Origin: Methylocystis hirsuta
GTDB lineage: Bacteria; Pseudomonadota; Alphaproteobacteria; Rhizobiales; Beijerinckiaceae
Reading direction: 5' to 3'
Assembly: GCF_003722355.1 (NCBI RefSeq)
Contig: NZ_QWDD01000001.1
Coordinates: 186,001-250,000, forward strand
DNA length: 64,000 nt
A program made the position numbers and the translations under genes. Positions 58,714 to 64,000 of the stretch are shown here, piece by piece. A model generated the notes under the pieces. That model was not told where the DNA came from, did not search any database, and saw nothing but the letters and a program-made list of their open reading frames with translations. Positions within the stretch are counted from its first letter, which is position 1. Each line of letters begins with the position of its first letter.

Positions 58714-60252
58714 ATGTTCGAGAGCCTTTCCGATAAGCTCTCCGGCATTTTCGACAAGCTCACACGGCGCGGCGCGCTGTCCGAAGCCGACGTCAACGAG
58801 GCGCTGCGCGAAATCCGCCGCGCGCTGCTCGAGGCCGACGTCGCCCTCGACGTCGTGCGCTCCTTCACCGACAAGGTCCGCGACCGCGCCATCGGCGCCG
58901 GCGTCATCAAATCGGTGACGCCCGGCCAGATGGTCGTCAAAATCGTCAATGACGTGCTGATCGAGACGCTCGGCCAGGACGCGGAGCCGATCGATCTCGT
59001 CGCCGCGCCGCCGCTCGCCATCATGATGGTTGGTTTGCAGGGCGCCGGCAAAACCACGACCACCGCCAAGATCGCCAAACGGCTCAAGGAGCGCCACGGC
59101 AAGCGCACGCTGATGGCCTCGCTCGACGTCAAGCGCCCGGCGGCCCAAGAACAGCTCGCCGTGCTCGGCCGGCAGGTCGAGGTCGACACGCTGCCGATCG
59201 TGCCCGGCCAGACGCCGGTGCAGATCGCCAAGCGCGCGATGGAGGCGGCGCGGCTGCAGGGCTATGACGTGGTGCTGCTCGACACCGCCGGCCGCACGCA
59301 TATCGACGAGCCGCTGATGGCCGAGATGGCGGAGATCAAGACCTTCTCCAAGCCGCATGAAATCCTGCTCGTCGCCGATGCGCTCACCGGCCAGGACGCG
59401 GTCAATCTCGCCCAGAATTTCGATGAACGGGTCGGGCTGACCGGCATTGTATTGACGCGTATGGACGGTGATGGCCGCGGCGGCGCGGCGCTCTCCATGC
59501 GCTATGTCACCGGCAAACCGATCAAGCTCATCGGCGTCGGCGAAAAGATGGACGCGCTCGACGAATTCTCGCCGACGCGCATCGCCAACCGCATTCTCGG
59601 CATGGGCGACATTGTCGCGCTGGTCGAAAAGGCCGCCCAGGCGATCGACGCCGAACAGGCCCGCAAGGCCGCCGAGCGGATGGCCAAGGGCAAGTTCGAT
59701 TTGCAGGACCTCTGCGATCAGCTCGCCCAGGTGGAAAAGATCGGCGGATTGGGCGGCATCATGGGTCTGCTTCCGGGCGTCGCCAAGATGAAGGATCAGA
59801 TCGCCGCGTCCGGTTTCGACGACAAGATGGTCCGGCGCCAGCGCGCCATCATCCTTTCGATGACGCCCAAGGAACGGCGCAATCCCGATCTGATGAAGGC
59901 CTCGCGCAAGAAACGCATCGCGGCAGGTTCGGGCGTCAAGGTCGAGGAGGTCAACAAGCTCCTCAAGCAGCATCGGCAGATGGCCGATCTGATGAAGTCC
60001 TTTGGCGCCGGCAAGCGCGGCGGCGGGATGATGGGCAAGGCCGCGCAAATGATGGGGCTAGGTCCCGGCATGCAAATGCCCTCCCAGGAAGAGCTGCAGC
60101 AGCTGCAGGCGAAACTTGGCGCGCCGCAGCCGAAAGGCCCGCCCGGCGGCATACCGGCGGCGGCGCCCCCCGATCTTCTCGCCAAGCCAAGCCTGCCGGG
60201 GCTCGGCGGCGGCTTGCTCAGCGGATTGAACCCCTTCGGGAAGAAGAAGTAG
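58714..60252 (+). CDS. ffh: signal recognition particle protein Ffh
   Basis: 512 residues from ATG 58714 (GCGGGAG upstream); an 18-codon extension is rejected. N domain: Met-Phe-Glu-Ser-Leu-Ser-Asp-Lys-Leu. G domain: [36 protein letters not shown]. The Met-rich M domain binds 4.5S RNA and signal peptides, and the C-terminal extension is Pro/Gly/Leu-rich. It targets nascent membrane proteins with FtsY. First gene of the ffh-rpsP-rimM-trmD group. No 4.5S RNA gene was found here. Confidence 0.97.
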   Translation: MFESLSDKLSGIFDKLTRRGALSEADVNEALREIRRALLEADVALDVVRSFTDKVRDRAIGAGVIKSVTPGQMVVKIVNDVLIETLGQDAEPIDLVAAPPLAIMMVGLQGAGKTTTTAKIAKRLKERHGKRTLMASLDVKRPAAQEQLAVLGRQVEVDTLPIVPGQTPVQIAKRAMEAARLQGYDVVLLDTAGRTHIDEPLMAEMAEIKTFSKPHEILLVADALTGQDAVNLAQNFDERVGLTGIVLTRMDGDGRGGAALSMRYVTGKPIKLIGVGEKMDALDEFSPTRIANRILGMGDIVALVEKAAQAIDAEQARKAAERMAKGKFDLQDLCDQLAQVEKIGGLGGIMGLLPGVAKMKDQIAASGFDDKMVRRQRAIILSMTPKERRNPDLMKASRKKRIAAGSGVKVEEVNKLLKQHRQMADLMKSFGAGKRGGGMMGKAAQMMGLGPGMQMPSQEELQQLQAKLGAPQPKGPPGGIPAAAPPDLLAKPSLPGLGGGLLSGLNPFGKKK

Positions 60253-60253
60253 C

Positions 60254-60319
60254 GGCAGTCGGATTTCGGCAATCGGCAGGAGGACTCATCCGACAGCCCA
60301 CTGCCGAAGACCGACTGCC
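60254..60319. repeat. nested inverted repeat between ffh and rpsP
   Basis: GGCAGTCGG (60254-60262) pairs with CCGACTGCC (60311-60319). Inside it, a second pair around ATCGGCAG and CTGCCGAAG extends the fold. There is no T-run, so it is more likely an mRNA-processing or stabilising structure than a terminator. Confidence 0.55.
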
Positions 60320-60349
60320 CGGAATAAACAACGAAACAGGAAAAAACAC

Positions 60350-60709
60350 ATGTCTCTCAAAATTCGTCTCGCCCGCGGCGGCGCCAAGAAGCGTCCTTTC
60401 TATCGCGTCGTCGTCGCCGATTCGCGCTCGCCGCGCGACGGCCGCTACATCGAGAAGATCGGTTATTTCGATCCCTTGAAGGAGAAGGACGCGGCCGACC
60501 GTCTGGTGCTCGACACGGAAAAGGCGAAAGCCTGGATCGAGAAAGGCGCGCAGCCGACGGATCGCGTGGCGCGACTGCTCGATGGCCTGGGCGTGATGAA
60601 GCGCGAAGCGCGCAGCAATCCGCAGAAGGCGCAGCCGAAGAAGAAGGCGCAGGAGCGCGCCGCCGCGGCGGCGGCGGCCGCAGGAGCGGCGGAAGCGCCG
60701 GCGGCGTAA
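60350..60709 (+). CDS. rpsP: 30S ribosomal protein S16
   Basis: 119 residues. The opening [24 protein letters not shown] and [11 protein letters not shown] are diagnostic. The C-terminal 35 residues are Lys/Ala-rich (poly-Ala near the end), a common extension in alphaproteobacteria. It is a structural protein of the small subunit. ACAGGAAAAA precedes the ATG. It is followed by a REP-like element, then rimM. Confidence 0.97.
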   Translation: MSLKIRLARGGAKKRPFYRVVVADSRSPRDGRYIEKIGYFDPLKEKDAADRLVLDTEKAKAWIEKGAQPTDRVARLLDGLGVMKREARSNPQKAQPKKKAQERAAAAAAAAGAAEAPAA

Positions 60710-60769
60710 GTGGGGCGCCTATGTGCCTCGCCTTCGAGGGGAGGTTGGCGCAACTCCATGCCAGATGCT

Positions 60770-60848
60770 TCGTTCGCCCTCATGCTGAGGAGGCTCCGCA
60801 AGTCGGGAACACCCGACTTGCGACTCGCTCCTCGGGATGAGGAAATCG
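60770..60848. repeat. REP-like palindromic intergenic element, copy 3
   Basis: CCCTCATGCTGAGGAGGCTCC, a perfect hairpin GCAAGTCGGG (60798-60807) / CCCGACTTGC (60812-60821), then GACTCGCTCCTCGGGATGAGG. The hairpin matches that of copy 1 (29917-29940) except for a paired base change in the stem. It lies inside the rpsP-rimM gap and touches the rimM start, so it will be in the operon mRNA. Confidence 0.8.
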
Positions 60849-60849
60849 A

Positions 60850-61392
60850 ATGAAAAGGCCCGCCAAAGGGCGCGTCCTCCTCGGCCGCTTCGGCGCGCCG
60901 CATGGCGTGCGCGGCGAAATCCGACTGCAGAGCTTCACCAGCGATCCGCTGGCGATCGCAAGCTATGACGGCCTCACCGACAAAAGCGGGGCGCGCCATT
61001 TCAGGCTGCGCGCGGTGCGCCCGCAGGGCAAAGACATGCTCGTCGCGCAAGTCGAGGGCGTCGACGACCGCGCCGGCGCCGAGGCCCTAAACCGCGTCGA
61101 ACTCTATGTCGCGCGCGACAAGCTCCCCGCGCCGGAAGAGGATGAATTCTATATCGCCGATCTCATAGGCCTTCGCGCCGAAACGGCGGACGGCGTGGAA
61201 ATCGGAACGATCGTCGCGGTGCGCAATTTCGGCGCGGGCGACATTCTTGAAATTGCGCCAGCCGGCCAAGGAGAGAGTCTACTAGTGCCCTTCACCAAGT
61301 CGATGGTTCCGACTGTCGACGTTCAAGGCGGGCGTGTCGTTGTCGAGCCGCCGGCGGAAATTGAAGCCGACAGGGAAGAAAAAGATGCTTAG
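60850..61392 (+). CDS. rimM: ribosome maturation factor RimM
   Basis: 180 residues. N-terminal barrel: Gly-Arg-Val-Leu-Leu-Gly-Arg-Phe-Gly-Ala-Pro-His-Gly-Val-Arg-Gly-Glu-Ile. PRC-like C-terminal domain: Glu-Phe-Tyr-Ile-Ala-Asp-Leu-Ile-Gly-Leu, Asn-Phe-Gly-Ala-Gly-Asp-Ile-Leu-Glu-Ile and Val-Pro-Phe-Thr-Lys-Ser-Met-Val-Pro. It helps 16S rRNA 3' domain processing together with S19. The stop overlaps the stop of the reverse-strand antitoxin gene by 4 bp. The BrnT-type module separates it from trmD. Confidence 0.95.
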   Translation: MKRPAKGRVLLGRFGAPHGVRGEIRLQSFTSDPLAIASYDGLTDKSGARHFRLRAVRPQGKDMLVAQVEGVDDRAGAEALNRVELYVARDKLPAPEEDEFYIADLIGLRAETADGVEIGTIVAVRNFGAGDILEIAPAGQGESLLVPFTKSMVPTVDVQGGRVVVEPPAEIEADREEKDA

Positions 61393-61697
61393 CCCGCGCG
61401 TTTTTTGGCGCCGCGTTTCCCCGGCGAAGGCGACTCGACGAGGCGGCCCGTCACATATTTGTGCAGCACGCTCGACATTAACGTCTGATAGCCGACGCCT
61501 TCGACTGCGGCCTTAACCTGCAAATCTTCCAGGTCCCGCGAGGAAATTCTTATATTCACACGCTTGTCTTTTGTGAGCGCATCCTTCGCATAAGCCGCGT
61601 GACGCTCGATTTCGGACCGCACATCCCTAACCTGACGCCATTCTCCGCGCTCGAATGATGCGAGAATTTCTTCTTCGAGCTGTCGCTCGTCATCCAT
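61389..61697 (-). CDS. BrnA-like / CopG-type antitoxin
   Basis: 102 residues from ATG 61697. The N-terminal half is acidic-helical (Arg-Gln-Leu-Glu-Glu-Glu-Ile-Leu-Ala-Ser-Phe-Glu-Arg-Gly-Glu-Trp). It is followed by the ribbon-helix-helix part Lys-Arg-Val-Asn-Ile-Arg-Ile-Ser-Ser-Arg-Asp-Leu-Glu-Asp-Leu-Gln-Val-Lys-Ala and Gly-Tyr-Gln-Thr-Leu-Met-Ser-Ser-Val-Leu-His-Lys-Tyr. This is the antitoxin type usually encoded after BrnT-like toxins. It lies 4 bp downstream of the toxin gene and runs against rimM. Autoregulation is expected. Confidence 0.82.
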   Translation of the reverse strand: MDDERQLEEEILASFERGEWRQVRDVRSEIERHAAYAKDALTKDKRVNIRISSRDLEDLQVKAAVEGVGYQTLMSSVLHKYVTGRLVESPSPGKRGAKKRAG

Positions 61698-61701
61698 CTC
61701 A

Positions 61702-62010
61702 TTACTCCGACGCGATGTAGATCCTGGTCGCTTTGCGACTCGGAATGATCGTCTTGAGGAAAAGTTCGTCACTCGTTTCGACAAAAGGCACGAGGTAGAC
61801 ATAGCCCCGAACGCGAACGACGAATAACCGCTGATGTGGGTAGCGCGACTTATTCGGGTGTTCGAGCTCGTCGAGCAAGCCATCGTGCGCCATCGCCGAA
61901 ACAACCTCTTCGAAGGAAATGCCCCGTTCAGCGATGAGCTTTCGGTTCTTTTCTGCGCTCCACCGAAAGCGTTTCATCGGAGCTAACTTAATAGGTGTGC
62001 CGGTTGTCAT
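61702..62010 (-). CDS. BrnT-like ribonuclease toxin
   Basis: 102 residues from ATG 62010 (GAGG about 9 nt upstream); TTG 62013 and ATG 61974-61977 are alternatives. The toxin core is Phe-Arg-Trp-Ser-Ala-Glu-Lys-Asn-Arg-Lys-Leu-Ile-Ala-Glu-Arg-Gly-Ile-Ser-Phe-Glu-Glu, then Arg-Tyr-Pro-His-Gln-Arg-Leu-Phe-Val-Val-Arg-Val and Phe-Leu-Lys-Thr-Ile-Ile-Pro-Ser-Arg-Lys-Ala-Thr. This matches the BrnT RelE-like fold with the usual WDxxKNxxNxxKHGxxFEEA start in a divergent form. First gene of the pair, as in brnTA. Confidence 0.8.
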   Translation of the reverse strand: MTTGTPIKLAPMKRFRWSAEKNRKLIAERGISFEEVVSAMAHDGLLDELEHPNKSRYPHQRLFVVRVRGYVYLVPFVETSDELFLKTIIPSRKATRIYIASE

Positions 62011-62336
62011 CAAACGAATCCTCGCTCGGAGAATTCGATTTTAGTCGGGGCCTGATTCCGTCAATTGAACACAGCGATCGCTTATCGGAGTCAGATTTCG
62101 TTAATGCATTGATTTAATTTATATTTATTCCATTCTGTCCCGACGTTCTGGTGAAGGCCAGCCTCTAGGCTGTCCTGCCTTAATCCGAGGCTTATCAAGA
62201 CCCTATCTCTGCTTTGGTTCTCGGCCTCAATTGACAATGCACTATTGCACTTTAGCGCAGGCGGGACGGAACTTGTCTTCAAACCCCATCGTTCTTCGTC
62301 TTCGCCCTCCAACGCGCTTCATGCCATAACCGCACT
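62011..62336. other. intergenic region upstream of the BrnT-like pair and trmD
   Basis: 326 bp without a gene. On the reverse strand, TTGACG (62064-62059) and TAAAAT (62043-62038), 15 bp apart, could drive the toxin gene. AGCGATCGCT (62073-62082) is a perfect palindrome, and CTGATTCCG (62052-62060) has a near-inverted copy CGGAGTCAG (62085-62093); these are candidate autoregulation sites. The part nearest trmD must supply its promoter, since the module breaks transcription from rimM. Confidence 0.4.
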
Positions 62337-63044
62337 ATGTTCCGCGCGACGGTCCTCACCCTTTTTCCCGAAATGTTTCCGGGTCCCTTGGGCCTGTCGC
62401 TCGCCGGCGACGCGCTTTCGCGTGGCGTCTGGACGCTTGAGCCGCGACAGATCCGCGAGCATGGGCTCGGCCGCCATCGTGCCGTCGACGACACGCCAGC
62501 CGGCGGCGGCCCCGGCATGGTGATGCGCGCCGACGTGCTGGCGGCGGCGATCGACGCCGCCGCGCCCAACGACGATCCGCGCCCGCGCCTGCTGATGAGC
62601 CCCCGCGGCGCGCCGCTGACGCAGGCGCGCGCACGCGCGCTCGCCCAAGGCCCCGGCGCGATCATTCTTTGCGCCCGGTTCGAAGGCGTCGACGAGCGGA
62701 TCATCGACGCCCGCGCGCTCGAAGAAATTTCGATCGGCGATTTCGTGCTTTCGGGCGGCGAGATCGCGGCGTTGGCGCTGATCGACGCCTGCGTGCGGCT
62801 CATCCCCGGCGTGATGGGCGAAGAAGCGTCGGGCGTCGAGGAAAGTTTCGAGGCCGGGCTCCTCGAATATCCGCATTACACGCGGCCACGCGACTTCGAG
62901 GGGCGCGACATTCCCGACGTGCTGCTTTCGGGCGATCACGCCAGAATCGCCAAATGGCGCCAAGAGCAGGCGCTGGCGCTCACCCGCGCCCGACGCCCCG
63001 ACCTGTTGGCGCCCCAGACAGGCGACGCTTCCCGCCGCCGCTGA
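62337..63044 (+). CDS. trmD: tRNA (guanine-N1)-methyltransferase TrmD
   Basis: 235 residues. SPOUT-fold landmarks: [36 protein letters not shown], and [12 protein letters not shown]. It makes m1G37 in tRNAs reading CNN codons, preventing frameshifts. rplS, which normally follows trmD, is not here; a dps-type gene follows instead. Confidence 0.97.
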   Translation: MFRATVLTLFPEMFPGPLGLSLAGDALSRGVWTLEPRQIREHGLGRHRAVDDTPAGGGPGMVMRADVLAAAIDAAAPNDDPRPRLLMSPRGAPLTQARARALAQGPGAIILCARFEGVDERIIDARALEEISIGDFVLSGGEIAALALIDACVRLIPGVMGEEASGVEESFEAGLLEYPHYTRPRDFEGRDIPDVLLSGDHARIAKWRQEQALALTRARRPDLLAPQTGDASRRR

Positions 63045-63152
63045 ATCTCTGCGCTGCTCTCTTTTTCATCTGGTCCGCCAAGGCGCGCGATCTAGCTATT
63101 GAGCAGCTCACCCGAGCTTGAGCCTGAAGCGAGGGCGCAAGGAGGTCCGCAC

Positions 63153-63692
63153 ATGCAGAAAACAAAAACGCCGATGAATCCCGACACCGAACGTTCGGCG
63201 CTGAATACGCCGACCGATCTTGAAAAGCAGTCGACGATGAAGATCGCCGCGGAGGTCAACAAGCTCGTCGCCGACGCCCTCGCGCTTTATCTCAAGACGA
63301 AGAATTTCCACTGGCACATGAGCGGCCCGCATTTCCGCGACTACCATTTGCTGCTCGACGAGCAGGCGACGCAGATCTACGCGACGGTCGACCCGTTAGC
63401 CGAACGGGTGCGCAAGCTTGGGCAACCGACGCTGCGCTCGATCGGACACATCGCCAAGCTGTCGCGCGTCAAGGACAACAACGAGGAATTCGTTTCGCCT
63501 TACGAGATGCTTTCCGAACTGCTGGAGGACAATAAGTCGATGGCCGAGTCGATGCGCAGCGCGCATAAGGTCTGCGACGACAATGAAGACATCGCCACCG
63601 CGAGCCTTCTCGAAACCTTCCTCGACGAGACCGAAAAGCGGACGTGGTTCCTGTTCGAGGCGGCGCGCGGCGCCGGCCCCGGCGGCCACTGA
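63153..63692 (+). CDS. dps: Dps-family DNA-binding ferritin-like protein
   Basis: 179 residues from ATG 63153 (AAGGAGGT 7 nt upstream). The ferroxidase motif of Dps is present: Lys-Thr-Lys-Asn-Phe-His-Trp-His-Met-Ser-Gly-Pro-His-Phe and His-Leu/Leu-Leu-Asp-Glu-Gln, with the central His, Asp and Glu ligands at the dimer face. An N-terminal tail of about 35 residues rich in Lys/Thr may bind DNA. It stores iron, quenches peroxide and compacts DNA in stress. An 18-codon upstream extension is rejected. Confidence 0.92.
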   Translation: MQKTKTPMNPDTERSALNTPTDLEKQSTMKIAAEVNKLVADALALYLKTKNFHWHMSGPHFRDYHLLLDEQATQIYATVDPLAERVRKLGQPTLRSIGHIAKLSRVKDNNEEFVSPYEMLSELLEDNKSMAESMRSAHKVCDDNEDIATASLLETFLDETEKRTWFLFEAARGAGPGGH

Positions 63693-63709
63693 GGAAGGCG
63701 CTCGAGACG

Positions 63710-64000
63710 CTAGCGCGTCGGGATCGGCGTGCCGCTACGATAGTCGTAGAAGCCGCGCTGCGTCTTTTTGCCGAGCCAGCCCGCTTCGACATATTTCACC
63801 AGCAGAGGGCAGGGGCGGTATTTTGAATCCGCCAGGCCCTCATGCAGCACCTGCATGACCGAAAGACAGGTGTCGAGGCCGATGAAATCGGCGAGCTGCA
63901 GCGGACCCATCGGGTGGTTGGCGCCAAGCTTCATCGCCGTGTCGATGGCGTCGACCGAGCCCACGCCTTCGTAGAGCGTGTAGATCGCCTCATTGATCAT
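63710..64000 (-). CDS. 3-hydroxyacyl-CoA (3-hydroxybutyryl-CoA) dehydrogenase, C-terminal part
   Basis: The visible 96 residues are the C-terminal helical domain: [37 protein letters not shown], and [11 protein letters not shown]. This is the Hbd/PaaH type. It oxidises 3-hydroxyacyl-CoA with NAD, for PHB or beta-oxidation type routes. The N-terminal NAD domain lies beyond the window edge. Confidence 0.93.
   Translation of the reverse strand: MINEAIYTLYEGVGSVDAIDTAMKLGANHPMGPLQLADFIGLDTCLSVMQVLHEGLADSKYRPCPLLVKYVEAGWLGKKTQRGFYDYRSGTPIPTR

Noticed and set aside
1..64000. CRISPR array
   Set aside because: No regularly spaced direct repeats of 25-40 bp were seen; the only tandem repeat is the 2-copy 20-bp unit at 22628.

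Overview
The window comes from a GC-rich alphaproteobacterium of the Hyphomicrobiales (Rhizobiales). It carries a MucR-type regulator, a TIGR02300-family protein, a long Suv3-like helicase and Rhizobiales-style intergenic palindromes. A Methylocystis/Methylosinus-like methanotroph is a plausible source, but no methane-oxidation marker lies in the window, so the genus is a guess. Essential genes in normal operons (ffh-rpsP-rimM-trmD, acnA, trpF/trpB, two tRNAs) indicate chromosome.

Layout. 1-4.7 kb is a patchwork: a cupin protein, a VIT/CCC1 transporter, an NTF2-like/TetR pair, a HigBA toxin-antitoxin pair, and remnants of a methyltransferase, an SbmA/YddA-like ABC protein and an IS5-type transposase. 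4.76-5.9 kb holds an FAD oxidoreductase. 6.2-21.7 kb is one long co-directional cluster of about 16 genes, many joined by ATGA-type overlaps, for a nucleotide-activated sugar and its glycan. It contains a SIS isomerase, a HAD phosphatase, a transaldolase-family enzyme, a fused nucleotidyltransferase-sugar kinase with HldE-like domains in reversed order, at least five SDR epimerases/reductases, a Gfo/Idh oxidoreductase, a UDP-sugar dehydrogenase homologue lacking the catalytic cysteine, a two-subunit TPP-dependent E1 enzyme, two methyltransferases and a TIGR04372 glycosyltransferase that appears frameshifted. 21.7-24.8 kb is accessory DNA: an IS110 scar, an orphan NepR-like anti-sigma candidate, a small secreted protein, and a DUF2188 gene coupled to a possible NDT/TIR-like protein.

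24.9-43.2 kb is mostly core: tRNA-Ser, msrA, mepA, an L,D-transpeptidase, a Tat-exported protein, a DUF1624 membrane protein, trpB, trpF, a mannose-1-phosphate guanylyltransferase, the Suv3-like helicase, tRNA-Gly, TIGR02300, MucR, an AcuI-like reductase, a GreA/B-like factor, a ParA-like ATPase and rarA. 43.4-49.3 kb is a CusB/CusA/TolC-type heavy-metal efflux operon. It is followed by a small secreted protein and two paralogous six-cysteine exported peptides. 51-57.1 kb has acnA, a DHA2 MFS exporter, recQ and a small partner gene.

57.2-58.3 kb is an AT-rich island with a Panacea-domain (SocA-like) antitoxin, a candidate toxin and a decayed leader gene behind a clear sigma70-like promoter. 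58.7-63 kb is ffh-rpsP-rimM-trmD, interrupted between rimM and trmD by an inverted BrnT-like toxin-antitoxin pair. The window ends with a dps-family gene and the 3' part of a 3-hydroxyacyl-CoA dehydrogenase. The most interesting system is the 6.2-21.7 kb sugar cluster, which looks like a self-contained route from central carbon to a heptose or higher-carbon/branched nucleotide sugar. Second is the Panacea island.
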